A DNA stretch of 64,000 bases, from contig JASBTI010000034.1 of the NCBI GenBank assembly GCA_030148505.1, forward strand, positions 1-64,000. Reading direction: 5' to 3'. This DNA is from Rhodanobacter sp. Lineage in GTDB: Bacteria > Pseudomonadota > Gammaproteobacteria > Xanthomonadales > Rhodanobacteraceae. A program made the translations under genes and the position numbers. The notes under the pieces are model-generated. The model saw nothing but the letters and a program-made list of their open reading frames with translations, had not been told where the DNA came from and ran no database searches. The stretch's first letter is position 1. Every line of letters starts with the position of its first letter. Shown here in pieces: positions 33,531 through 42,039 of the stretch.

Positions 33531-36224
33531 ATGGATCAGCTCGACGATATCCTGAATCAGGACATCGACCCCACCGAAACCCGGGAATGGTTGGACTCAC
33601 TCGAGGCGGTCATCCACCACGATGGCACTGAGCGGGCGCACTTTCTGCTGGAGCGAATGGTCGATTCGACGCGCCGCTCCGGCGGCTATCTGCCGTTCGA
33701 TCCGACCACCGAATACGTCAACACGATTGCCCCGGCTAACGAGGCGAAGATGTCAGGCGACCCGGCGATGGAATGGCGCATTCGTTCGTTGATCCGCTGG
33801 AACGCGATGGCCATGGTGGTGCGGGCCAACCGCAAACCCGGTGAGCTGGGTGGGCATATCGCCAGTTTTGCATCGTCGGCAACTCTCTACGACGTAGGCT
33901 TCAATCATTTTTGGCGCGCGCCGTCCGACGATCACCCGGGCGACCTGGTGCTCCACCAGGGTCATTCCAGCCCGGGCATCTATGCGCGCTCGTTCCTCGA
34001 AGGCCGGCTGGCCGAGGATCAGCTCGACCTGTTCCGCATGGAGGTGGCTGGCAAGGGTCGCGCATTGTCGTCGTATCCCCATCCGTGGTTGATGCCGGAT
34101 TACTGGCAGGTGCCGACGGTCTCGATGGGACTGGGTCCGATCCAGGCGATCTACCAGGCGCAGTTCTTCAAGTATCTTGAGCATCGCGGATTGGTTCCCA
34201 AGAGCGACCGCAAGGTATGGTGCTTCCTCGGCGACGGCGAGACCGACGAGCCGGAATCGCTGGGCGCGATCTCGCTGGCCGGGCGCGAAGGTCTGGACAA
34301 CCTGATCTTTGTGATCAACTGCAATCTGCAGCGACTGGACGGTCCGGTGCGTGGCAATGGCAAGATCGTCCAGGAGCTGGAAGGTGAGTTCCGCGGTGCC
34401 GGCTGGAACGCGATCAAGCTGGTCTGGGGCAGCTACTGGGATCCGCTCCTGGCGCGCGACCACAAGGGTGTGCTGCGCAAGCTGATGATGGAAACCGTAG
34501 ACGGCGAGTACCAGGCCTGCAAGGCGTTCGGCGGCGCCTACACCCGGGAGCATTTCTTCGGCAAATATCCGGAGACGCGCGAGATGGTCGCCAACCTCAG
34601 TGACGACGATATCTGGCGGCTGAACCGCGGCGGGCATGATCCGCACAAGGTGTATGCGGCCTACCATGCGGCGGTGAATACCGAGGGTATGCCGACGGTA
34701 ATCCTGGCCAAGACGGTCAAGGGTTATGGCATGGGTTCGGCCGGGGAATCGCAGAACCCGACCCATCAGCAGAAGAAGCTGGATGAGGATTCGGTGCGCC
34801 ACTTCCGCGACCGCTTCCAGATCCCCATCCCCGACGATAAGCTCAAGGACGTACCGTATTACCACCCGGGCAAGGACTCGCCCGAGGTGCAGTACATGCT
34901 GGAACGGCGTCGGGCGTTGGGCGGCGCGCTGCCGCAGCGTCGTCGCAAGGCCGATGCAAAGCTGAAGGCACCGGAGCTTTCGGCGTTCGAGCAGATCACC
35001 AAGGGTACCGGCGAGCGCGAGATATCCACCACCATGGCCTTGGTACGTGGTATCAACCTCTTGCTGCGCGACAAACAGCTGGGCGAGCGCGTGGTACCGA
35101 TCGTGGCCGACGAGGCGCGCACCTTCGGTATGGAGGGAATGTTCCGGCAGATCGGCATTTATGCGCCGTTCGGCCAGAAATACCGGCCGCAGGACTCCGA
35201 TCAGCTGTTGTACTACCGCGAGGACCAGAAGGGCCAGGTACTGCAGCAAGGTATCAGCGAGGCCGGCGGCATGGCTTCGTGGATGGCGGCGGCGACCAGC
35301 TACTCGACCAGTAACCAGGCGATGCTGCCGTTCTTCATCTATTACTCGATGTTCGGTTTCCAGCGCATAGGCGATCTGGCCTGGGCTGCCGGCGATATGC
35401 GTTCGCGCGGCTTCCTGATCGGCGGCACTGCCGGGCGTACCACGCTCAATGGCGAAGGCCTGCAACATGAGGACGGCCAGTCGCACCTGATGTCCGGCGT
35501 GATACCCAATGTGAAGTCGTACGACCCCACGTTTTCCTATGAGGTTGCAGTGATCTTGCACGACGGCGTGCGGCGGATGATGCAGGAGCAGGAGGACATC
35601 TACTACTACATCACCGTGATGAACGAGAACTACAGCCATCCGGATCTGCCCAAAGGCAGCGAGGACGGCATCATCAAGGGCATGTACCTGTTCAAGGACG
35701 GCGGCAAGCCGAAAAAGGCGGAGCCGCGCGTACAGTTGCTCGGTTCCGGCACGATCCTGCGCGAAGTGATTGCGGCGGCCGAACTGCTGGAGAAGGATTT
35801 TGGCGTGAAGTCCGATATCTGGTCGTGCCCGAGCTTCATCGAGTTGCGCCGCGACGGCTTCGACGCCGAGCGCTGGAACCGTCTGCACCCGGAAGCGGAG
35901 CCGCGCGTGCCGTATGTCACCGGTCTGCTCGAAGGACGACAGGGGCCGGCGATCGCCGCCAGCGACTATGTGCGGGAGTTCGCCGACCAGATCCGCGCCT
36001 TCATGCCTGAGGGCATGCGCTACACGGCACTGGGTACAGATGGTTTCGGCCGTTCGGACACGCGGGCGCACTTGCGTGAGTTCTTTGAGGTCGACCGCTA
36101 CTGGATTGCCCATGCGGCCCTGGCAGCCCTGGCGAAAGAGGGCAAGGTCAATGCCAAGGATGTCAGCCGGGCGATCAAGGAATACAAGCTTGATCCGGAA
36201 AAACCGAATCCGCTGACCGTCTGA
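33531..36224 (+). CDS. aceE: Pyruvate dehydrogenase E1 component, homodimeric type
   Basis: An 897-residue E1 that decarboxylates pyruvate and acetylates the lipoyl group of E2. The thiamine-diphosphate motif is GDGETDEP ... INCN. The long homodimeric form shows GHIASFASSATLYDVGFNHF, HQGHSSPGIYARSFLEGR and the C-terminal MRYTALGTDGFGRSDTR. GGAG precedes the ATG. It is separated from aceF-lpdA in this window by about 15 kb of unrelated genes. The upstream gene is maeB on the same strand, 201 bp away. A terminator follows. Confidence 0.96.
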   Translation: MDQLDDILNQDIDPTETREWLDSLEAVIHHDGTERAHFLLERMVDSTRRSGGYLPFDPTTEYVNTIAPANEAKMSGDPAMEWRIRSLIRWNAMAMVVRANRKPGELGGHIASFASSATLYDVGFNHFWRAPSDDHPGDLVLHQGHSSPGIYARSFLEGRLAEDQLDLFRMEVAGKGRALSSYPHPWLMPDYWQVPTVSMGLGPIQAIYQAQFFKYLEHRGLVPKSDRKVWCFLGDGETDEPESLGAISLAGREGLDNLIFVINCNLQRLDGPVRGNGKIVQELEGEFRGAGWNAIKLVWGSYWDPLLARDHKGVLRKLMMETVDGEYQACKAFGGAYTREHFFGKYPETREMVANLSDDDIWRLNRGGHDPHKVYAAYHAAVNTEGMPTVILAKTVKGYGMGSAGESQNPTHQQKKLDEDSVRHFRDRFQIPIPDDKLKDVPYYHPGKDSPEVQYMLERRRALGGALPQRRRKADAKLKAPELSAFEQITKGTGEREISTTMALVRGINLLLRDKQLGERVVPIVADEARTFGMEGMFRQIGIYAPFGQKYRPQDSDQLLYYREDQKGQVLQQGISEAGGMASWMAAATSYSTSNQAMLPFFIYYSMFGFQRIGDLAWAAGDMRSRGFLIGGTAGRTTLNGEGLQHEDGQSHLMSGVIPNVKSYDPTFSYEVAVILHDGVRRMMQEQEDIYYYITVMNENYSHPDLPKGSEDGIIKGMYLFKDGGKPKKAEPRVQLLGSGTILREVIAAAELLEKDFGVKSDIWSCPSFIELRRDGFDAERWNRLHPEAEPRVPYVTGLLEGRQGPAIAASDYVREFADQIRAFMPEGMRYTALGTDGFGRSDTRAHLREFFEVDRYWIAHAALAALAKEGKVNAKDVSRAIKEYKLDPEKPNPLTV

Positions 36225-36246
36225 CCGCGGGGCCAGCTTTTACCCT

Positions 36247-36271
36247 AAAAGCAGCCCCTCGGGCGGCTTTT
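36247..36271 (+). terminator. Terminator after aceE
   Basis: AAAAGC-A-GCCC and GGGC-G-GCTTTT form a stem with one A/G mismatch around CTC, ending in TTTT. It lies 23 bases after the aceE stop and could work in both directions, also serving the convergent DUF883 gene. Confidence 0.7.
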
Positions 36272-36327
36272 GGGGTGAACTGGGCAGCAAGCATCCGGCG
36301 GCGCCGCCTGCGCTTGGTCGCGGTCCG

Positions 36328-36660
36328 TTAGGCTTCGTCATCGCCGCGAAAAACGCGGCGCAACAATATGAAGGCGGCGACGGTCCCGGCGACAATTGCC
36401 ACGGTCGCCACCGGGTGCCGATTGACCTGACGACGCAGGCGACGGTAATGATAATTTGCCTCGTCTGCGATATCTTCGGCGGTGGTCGTCAGGCGGCGGC
36501 TGTAGTGGTTGCCGCGGCGGCCGAAACGTTCACCGAGATGGCGGCCGCGATCAATCAGATTCTGCGCTGTAGTACCAGCATCGTCCGCATACTGGCGCGC
36601 CTTCTCGCCAACCTTTGCGCCGACATCCTGCATCTGATGTTTGATCTCACGGTTACGCAT
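36328..36660 (-). CDS. YqjD/ElaB-like (DUF883) membrane-anchored protein
   Basis: A 110-residue protein with a charged helical N-terminal domain (KHQMQDVGAKVGEKARQY), RRLTTTAEDIADEANYHY and RQVNRHPVATVAIVAG. One C-terminal transmembrane helix (VATVAIVAGTVAAFILL) is closed by RRVFRG. This is the layout of the DUF883 family, whose E. coli members YqjD and ElaB anchor at the inner membrane and bind ribosomes in stationary phase. AGGAG lies seven bases before the ATG; the 67-residue ORF extension is rejected. The family call is fairly sure; ribosome binding is by analogy. Confidence 0.75.
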   Translation of the reverse strand: MRNREIKHQMQDVGAKVGEKARQYADDAGTTAQNLIDRGRHLGERFGRRGNHYSRRLTTTAEDIADEANYHYRRLRRQVNRHPVATVAIVAGTVAAFILLRRVFRGDDEA

Positions 36661-36998
36661 CGGCTTTCTCCTGTCAGTGGCGGACAGAGCGTGGCAGGGT
36701 GGTTGTGAGCGGCATGTGGACACGACGGCACTGTTCCTAGTCACGGTGTGCCGCGCGCCGGAATACCTGCTTGCGCAGCAACGCCGACATCGCAGCGACG
36801 TCGTTGCGCGCATCCTGGACAGAAACTGAGTACGGCGGAGGCATCGCAGTCCGCGAGACATTCGGCCGCGAAAGTGTGGTCATGGAAGGTTTCAGCGGGA
36901 ATCTACGTTCGACCCAGGAGGCTGACGCCGGCACAGTTGCACCGGAACCGCGGCTCGGCCCACTCTATGGGTCTGTTTTCTGTCTTGGTGTGCCGCCG
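36661..36998. other. 338-bp divergent intergenic region without recognised gene
   Basis: It lies between the divergent DUF883 and lipoprotein genes and should hold both promoters. Short ORFs on both strands (36641-36829, 36737-36934) have no ribosome site or known features. I see no clear promoter boxes. Confidence 0.4.
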
Positions 36999-37730
36999 AT
37001 GAACCTGTCGTCCCGTTATTTTCTGTCCGCCCTGGCCTGCACGGGGTTGCTGCTGGCCGGTTGTTCACCGTCAGGTGCCCCCGCGCCGTCAGCGGCCCAG
37101 CAGCAGGCGCAGGCCAAAGCTGCAGCCGCAGCGCGCAACCTCGAGACCTACCGCCAGCTGCTGCGCATCGGCAACGATCAGATGGCGATGACCATGGGCA
37201 AGGACATCCTCAGTCGCTTCCCCGACAGCGCGGCGGCCAGCGAGGTGCAAAAAACCTTGCCGGCGATCGAAAAGCGTTATCGTGAAAACAGCGAGAAGCA
37301 ACGGTTGGCCGCACTGTGGTTGTATCAGGTATCGCCGATGGCGGGCGGTACGCAATCGACTGCCACTATCTACAGCAGTCAGCCTTCCGGCAACAGCCGG
37401 GTGCGACTGGTACTGCGTCGGCACACCAGTTGGGGCCTGAATGTATTTCTGTATGGCAGCGGCCATGGGTTCGTCTGTCGCGGCAACTGCACGGTGATTT
37501 CACATGTCGACGGCAAGCTGGAGCATATCAAGGCGTTTGCGCCCTCCACCGGCGAGCCGGCGTTGATGATCCGCGACGGCAAGGCCTTTATCGCCATGCT
37601 GAAGAAAGCCAGCAAGATCACCATGGACGTGACGTTGCGCGACAACGACAAGAAAGAGCAGCTGGTATACGAGGTCGGTGGTTTCAATCCCGATAAGTGG
37701 AAGACACTCGGAAAGCGCTCCAATAAGTAG
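36999..37730 (+). CDS. Predicted lipoprotein of unknown function
   Basis: A 243-residue protein starting MNLSSRYFLSALACTGLLL with lipobox LAGC, so it should be lipid-anchored in the envelope. An Ala/Gln-rich helical segment (AAQQQAQAKAAAAARN) and a short helical repeat region (GNDQMAMTMGKDILSRFPDS) come next. A C-terminal beta-rich domain contains two cysteines (GFVCRGNCTV) that could form a disulfide, and ends VYEVGGFNPDKW. The start was moved 76 codons in from the ORF-track start to the lipobox-bearing Met. No family recognised. The DUF6491 pseudogene follows. Confidence 0.72.
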   Translation: MNLSSRYFLSALACTGLLLAGCSPSGAPAPSAAQQQAQAKAAAAARNLETYRQLLRIGNDQMAMTMGKDILSRFPDSAAASEVQKTLPAIEKRYRENSEKQRLAALWLYQVSPMAGGTQSTATIYSSQPSGNSRVRLVLRRHTSWGLNVFLYGSGHGFVCRGNCTVISHVDGKLEHIKAFAPSTGEPALMIRDGKAFIAMLKKASKITMDVTLRDNDKKEQLVYEVGGFNPDKWKTLGKRSNK

Positions 37731-37750
37731 TAAATCTGTCGCGGGGTTTT

Positions 37751-38187
37751 ATGCTGCCAAGGCGTGCGGGCCTGGGTATGCGTCGATATGTACTGGTTAT
37801 AGGCGTGTCGATGGCTGCTTGCGGTGATCGCCCTCGACCCGCGAATGGCCGCCACCTGCAATGCAGCTGCCGAGTCACCAGTTTTCGGTTTGTCTATCTG
37901 GTATGCGGAGAGAGTCTCGGTGACGACCACCTGGTGGTTCGCACCTTGCCCTCGCGACTGGCTGCTTTCGGTGGAACCCCATTGCCGTGGGCTGAAAGAC
38001 GCGTGGCACTTCGGCGTTGCGGCGGGTTGCGGTGAACCAGGATCGCGTGGTGTTCGATGCTGGCGGACGTCGCGAGGCATGCAATATCGTGCGGATTCGT
38101 CCGGTAAACGTTGGCAAGTTGGTGTCGATGGGATCGGATCTTGCCGCGCAAGCCTATATGCCGCCGATCTATACTCTCCGACGCTGA
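37751..38187 (+). pseudogene. Frameshifted DUF6491-type lipoprotein gene, tandem paralog of the next gene
   Basis: Three reading frames together reproduce the intact neighbour at 38227. Frame 2 from ATG 37751 gives a lipoprotein-like start (MRRYVLVIGVSMAACG) and then FVYLVCGESLGDDHLVV, matching FFTLYSWESLGDSQLAV. Frame 3 gives RDWLLSVEPHCRGL, matching KAWLLDVSPHCLQL. Frame 1 gives VNQDRVVF and NIVRIRPVNVGKL, matching VNFDRVIV and REIRPIDVARL, and runs to the TGA at 38185. At least two frame changes are needed. The gene is either decayed or affected by sequencing errors. It accounts for the 496-bp gap between the flanking lipoprotein genes. Confidence 0.7.
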
Positions 38188-38226
38188 CCCGCGTTTGGCC
38201 ATCGATTCCGTCTCCGGGAGAGTGCC

Positions 38227-38676
38227 ATGAACAATGTTTTCACCCGTATTGCGATGTTGCTCACCGGCATGGTGCTGACTGGCTGTGCCAGCATGCCCTA
38301 TGCGCAACGCCTGCATCAGCGACAACTGGACTATGCGGCCGCCGCCGGCGCGCCAGTGAGGCATTTCAACTTCTTCACGTTGTATTCGTGGGAATCGCTG
38401 GGCGACAGTCAGCTGGCGGTTTATACCAAGCCGAACAAGGCCTGGTTGCTGGATGTCTCGCCGCACTGCCTCCAGCTTGGCTATGGCAACGCCATCGCGG
38501 TGACCTCGTATCTCCATCAGATCTCGGTGAACTTCGACCGGGTGATCGTGGCGGGTTCACCGGTGCCGTGCGCGATCAGGGAGATTCGCCCGATCGACGT
38601 GGCACGCCTGAAGACCTTGCAGCGCGAGCGACATCGTATCGAGAGTCGACCACGGGTACCCGGCGAAGGCCGATAG
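38227..38676 (+). CDS. DUF6491-like lipoprotein
   Basis: A 149-residue protein with signal sequence MNNVFTRIAMLLTGMVL and lipobox LTGC. The mature part contains the pattern seen in DUF6491 proteins of this order: FNFFTLYSWESLGDSQLAVY, AWLLDVSPHC, then a second Cys in PVPCAIREIRPIDVARL. The two cysteines may pair. GGGAGAG precedes the ATG. Function unknown. A broken paralog lies immediately upstream. Confidence 0.75.
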   Translation: MNNVFTRIAMLLTGMVLTGCASMPYAQRLHQRQLDYAAAAGAPVRHFNFFTLYSWESLGDSQLAVYTKPNKAWLLDVSPHCLQLGYGNAIAVTSYLHQISVNFDRVIVAGSPVPCAIREIRPIDVARLKTLQRERHRIESRPRVPGEGR

Positions 38677-38879
38677 CGCTGGTTTGGGCCAACTGGCATC
38701 TGCCAGGGGCCAGTGATCCCAACCGCCGTGCCATGCGTTGACCGGCACGTGGTGCGCTACTGCGTCGCTTGACCATTGGATTGGCGCCGACCGACCTCAT
38801 CTGGTCAGGTCAGACATGTCCCGCGAGACTGTCCGCACCGTGCCCCACCGAATTTCAAACACCACCCATGGAGCCATGC

Positions 38880-39935
38880 ATGATTCCCACACTCAGCTAT
38901 GCCGCCCACGCCGCCAGAGCCCCACTGGCCCCTTACCGCTTCGAACGACGAGAACCGCGCGATCAGGACGTCGTGATCGAGATCCTTTATTGCGGCGTCT
39001 GTCATTCCGATCTGCATACCGTACGCGATGAATGGAGCAAGGGGACGTATCCGATCGTGCCAGGACATGAAATCGTCGGACGGGTAACCCGTGTCGGCAA
39101 GGGGGTGAGCAAATTCAAGCCGGGTGATCTGGCCGGTGTCGGTTGCATGGTCGACTCGTGCCGCGAATGCGCCAATTGCCAGGACGACCTGGAGCAATTC
39201 TGCATGAACGGCGCCACGTTCACATATTCCGGCAAGGATCGTCACGACGGTACGCCGACCCAGGGCGGTTACTCAACCCAGATTGTGGTCGACGAAGCCT
39301 TCGTGCTGCGTGTTTCGGACAAGCTCGACCTCGCCGCAGTAGCGCCGTTGCTGTGCGCCGGCATCACCACGTATTCCCCGCTCAAGCACTGGAAGGTTGG
39401 CAAGGGCAGCAAAGTCGGCGTGGTCGGCTTGGGCGGCCTCGGCCATATGGCCTTGAAGCTGGCGCATGCGTTCGGCGCCAGCGTGGTGCAATTCACTACT
39501 TCGCCGTCCAAACGTGAGGATGCCTTACGCCTGGGCGCCGACGAAGTAGTGCTGTCGAACGATCCGGAACAGATGAAACAGCATGCCGGCAGCTTCGACT
39601 TCATCCTCGACACGGTCTCGGCGCCGCACGACTTGAATGGTTACCTGCAGATGCTCAAGCGCGATGGCACCATGACCCTGGTCGGCCTGCCGGACACACC
39701 GCCCACGATTCACGGCGGTGCCTTGATCTTCGGCCGCCATTCATTGGCCGGATCGCTGATCGGTGGCATCGCGGAAACCCAGGAGATGCTGGATTTCTGC
39801 GCGGAACACGGCATCGTCTCGGATATCGAGAAGATCCGCATCCAGGACATCAACGAAGCCTACGAGCGGATGCTCAAGAGCGATGTGAAGTACCGCTTCG
39901 TGATCGACATGGCTTCGTTGCGCGAAGCTGCCTGA
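38880..39935 (+). CDS. Zinc-dependent alcohol dehydrogenase (YahK/CAD type)
   Basis: A 351-residue medium-chain dehydrogenase that should reduce aldehydes with NADPH in the cytoplasm. Catalytic zinc ligands are Cys of CGVCHSD, His/Glu of PGHEIVG and a later Cys (LLCAGITTY). The structural zinc has four cysteines in DSCRECANCQDDLEQFC. The cofactor site is VVGLGGLGHMALKLA. This layout matches YahK and the cinnamyl-alcohol dehydrogenase group. ATG 38880 is preceded by GGAG at a good distance, while the longer ORF starts lack one. Substrate range unknown. Confidence 0.88.
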   Translation: MIPTLSYAAHAARAPLAPYRFERREPRDQDVVIEILYCGVCHSDLHTVRDEWSKGTYPIVPGHEIVGRVTRVGKGVSKFKPGDLAGVGCMVDSCRECANCQDDLEQFCMNGATFTYSGKDRHDGTPTQGGYSTQIVVDEAFVLRVSDKLDLAAVAPLLCAGITTYSPLKHWKVGKGSKVGVVGLGGLGHMALKLAHAFGASVVQFTTSPSKREDALRLGADEVVLSNDPEQMKQHAGSFDFILDTVSAPHDLNGYLQMLKRDGTMTLVGLPDTPPTIHGGALIFGRHSLAGSLIGGIAETQEMLDFCAEHGIVSDIEKIRIQDINEAYERMLKSDVKYRFVIDMASLREAA

Positions 39936-39975
39936 TCGTTGTCGCCTGAAACCGGTTTGCCGGGTGTCGAAATCC

Positions 39976-40000
39976 GGTGGTGTGCGTTCAGCGCACCACC
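39976..40000. terminator. Hairpin shared by the convergent adh and usp genes
   Basis: GGTGGTGTGC and GCGCACCACC pair over ten bases with one G-U pair, around GTTCA. The stop codon of the universal stress protein gene lies in the loop and stem. No T tract is present on either side, so the terminator role is tentative. Confidence 0.4.
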
Positions 40001-40404
40001 GTTACCGGCACGTGTGCACGCGCCAGCAAATTGCTGGATACCGAGCCGAGCAGCCAACGCGCCAGCGCTCCGCGCTCGGTGTGGCCGATCACGATGTGAT
40101 CGACGCCATGCTGCTCGACCTGACTGAGCAGAACGTCACCGGGACTGCCATGAATCAGTTCCACATCGACCAGCGTGGCGGCATCCGGCGCCAGGGTGAG
40201 CAGCTCTTTCAGTAGCTCCTGCGCGCGGCTGGTGCCGGAGTCGGCCATCAGCAGGGCACAGGCGTCGGCCCCGGCTTCGGTGACCTGCAGCACCGATACG
40301 ACCCGGACCCGACTCTGGCAGGAGCGGGCCAGCTCGACGGCAAATTGAAACGCCCGTCGGGAGGCCTCGGAACCATCGTAACCGACCAGTGAATAGGTGA
40401 TCAT
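39988..40404 (-). CDS. Universal stress protein, UspA family
   Basis: A 138-residue single-domain Usp. It begins MITYSLVGYDGSEASRRA, the usual first strand and loop. The nucleotide-binding pattern G-2x-G-9x-G-S is present in GHTERGALARWLLGSVS, and it ends HVPVTVVR. It is therefore probably of the ATP-binding type. The start was chosen at ATG 40404; the 26-residue ORF extension is unlike the family. Only a weak ribosome site is visible. Confidence 0.85.
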   Translation of the reverse strand: MITYSLVGYDGSEASRRAFQFAVELARSCQSRVRVVSVLQVTEAGADACALLMADSGTSRAQELLKELLTLAPDAATLVDVELIHGSPGDVLLSQVEQHGVDHIVIGHTERGALARWLLGSVSSNLLARAHVPVTVVR

Positions 40405-40695
40405 CGCGCTTCGCTTGTGGGAACTCGAGGTGCAGGATTTCCAGTCTAGTCCAGCGAGCCGGTGCCACCAAAGCGCCGGCAACGGATGGGTAGCGGCGGA
40501 TTCGACAAGGTTGCCATGGTCTTTCTCAGTGTGAAGACCCCATCACCTACCTGAACAAGAGCGAGGCGTCTGCACACCGTCGTCACCGATGTGCGCACAC
40601 GCTTCACCTCCACGCAACGGCCGTTCACTCCCTTACGGAGCGAGCGGCATTGCGTTGGCAATACTTTCCATTCGCTGAGACTCAAGGAGACGACG

Positions 40696-41166
40696 ATGAT
40701 CAAGCATACTTTCGGGATGGCTGCGCTGGTGCTGGCTTGCGCGGGGGCCGTTACGGTGCTTCCGGTCAACACCGCCAGGGCGGCCGAGGACGCCGGTGAA
40801 GCGCATGTATCGTGCGACATGACCTACAGCCTGTCCGGTTGGTCGCTGATCTACAAGCATGCCGAAGGCCATGGCGTGGTCACCTGCGATAACGGTCAGC
40901 ATGCCAAGGTCAAGATTACCGTGGTAGGGGGCGGGCTTACCGCCGGCAAGTACCACATTGATAATGGCAAGGGCGAGATCAGCCATGTGCGTGGTATCCA
41001 GGACGTTTATGGCGAGTACGTGCAGGCCGGCGCCGAAGCGGGTGTGGTGAAGAGTGCGCAGGCGCAGGTATTGACCAAGGGCACCACCTCGCTCGCCTTG
41101 TCGGGTACCGGTTCGGGTGTAAACCTGGGTATCTCGGTCGGTAAGTTCACCATCAGCCCGCGCTGA
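40696..41166 (+). CDS. Exported protein of unknown function
   Basis: A 156-residue protein with a Sec signal peptide (MIKHTFGMAALVLACAGAV, cleavage near ARAAED). The mature part has two cysteines (VSCDMTYSLSGWSLIY and GVVTCDNG) likely to form a disulfide. It is rich in Gly and beta-strand-like segments, ending VNLGISVGKFTISPR. AAGGAG precedes the ATG. I do not recognise a family. It is probably a small periplasmic beta protein. A long hairpin lies downstream. Confidence 0.7.
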   Translation: MIKHTFGMAALVLACAGAVTVLPVNTARAAEDAGEAHVSCDMTYSLSGWSLIYKHAEGHGVVTCDNGQHAKVKITVVGGGLTAGKYHIDNGKGEISHVRGIQDVYGEYVQAGAEAGVVKSAQAQVLTKGTTSLALSGTGSGVNLGISVGKFTISPR

Positions 41167-41233
41167 TTCAGGCTTGCAGGATCGGACTACAGGGTGACCG
41201 TCCCGGTACCGACATCCTGATGCCAGGGTTGAT

Positions 41234-41263
41234 GACGAAGGGCGCCGGGAGGCGCCCTTCGTC
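41234..41263 (+). terminator. Strong hairpin downstream of the exported-protein gene
   Basis: GACGAAGGGCGCC and GGCGCCCTTCGTC form a perfect 13-bp stem around GGGA, 68 bases after the stop at 41166. No T run follows, so it may be a transcript-end stabilising stem or a terminator of a Rho-assisted type. Confidence 0.55.
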
Positions 41264-41461
41264 TGTGCGCGTAAACTGGCGCCGTCCCGGATACGCCGCT
41301 CAGCTCGATGGAGATCCTGTCATGCCCCACCTTTCCCTGCTACTGATCGTGACATTTCGGGTAGCTCCCGACGCATCGACCCTGGCGACCGCGAGCCTGG
41401 GAAGGCAGTGGCCGCCGGCGCTTCAGCGACACGAGCTGGTGACGTGGAAGGTGGCGTCCTG

Positions 41462-41932
41462 ATGCCCCTGACCGTCCGCACCGTGTCCTCTTCGAGCCGC
41501 CGCTTTGCCGCGTGGGCGATCGGTCCCTGGGTGCTGCTGCTGGTCGCCGCCCTGGGCGGTGTGCAGTACCTGACGCATGCCCACTACATCTACCTCGCGG
41601 CCGCGCTTATGGTCATCGCGGTGTCGGCAGGCTGCATCCTGCGCCAGGGATGGGCGCGTGGGGCGATGCGCTGGATGGCGGCGCTATTGGCGATATGGGC
41701 CGTAATCAGCGGCGCAATGATGCTGCAGCACTGGGGTGATTTCGAGCGCGCACGCCAACAGGCGCTGGCGCAGCCGCAGCTGGGCGAGGTGGTGGTCTGG
41801 ATGATCGACCGGGCGCAACGGACCTGGCAGATCGGATTGCTGCTCAAGGTCATCGCCATCCCGCTGCTGCTCTGGCTTGCGTGGATACTTGGCAAGCCCG
41901 CCGTGCGGTCACAGTTTCGCCAACGACGCTGA
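41462..41932 (+). CDS. Predicted inner-membrane protein of unknown function
   Basis: A 156-residue protein with about four hydrophobic segments: FAAWAIGPWVLLLVAALGG, YLAAALMVIAVSAGCI, MRWMAALLAIWAVISGAMM and LLKVIAIPLLLWLAWIL. The charged loop DFERARQQALAQPQ lies between the third and fourth. GGAAGG precedes the ATG. No family recognised. The ORF track begins 18 codons earlier at a GTG, which is less likely. Confidence 0.6.
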   Translation: MPLTVRTVSSSSRRFAAWAIGPWVLLLVAALGGVQYLTHAHYIYLAAALMVIAVSAGCILRQGWARGAMRWMAALLAIWAVISGAMMLQHWGDFERARQQALAQPQLGEVVVWMIDRAQRTWQIGLLLKVIAIPLLLWLAWILGKPAVRSQFRQRR

Positions 41933-42039
41933 GCGCCGCGCGTCAGGGTCGGCCGCCTCGCCAGCGGACCGGGCCCAACCCATCGCGGTAAAGCTGGCGC
42001 TACTATGTCCGCGTATTCACTCGCGGGGAGGTGGGGGGA

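Noticed and set aside
33753-36113. 786-codon minus-strand ORF opposite aceE
   Set aside because: aceE is unmistakable on the plus strand. The long open antisense frame is a side effect of GC-rich codon use and translates to a His/Arg/Gln-rich sequence with no family features. The same applies to 4123-5157, 24805-25803, 31158-32435, 46509-47819, 47874-49136 and 51411-52649.
37824-38741. 305-codon ORF reported by the track over the DUF6491 region
   Set aside because: It mixes one frame of the pseudogene with an out-of-frame reading of the intact lipoprotein gene at 38227.
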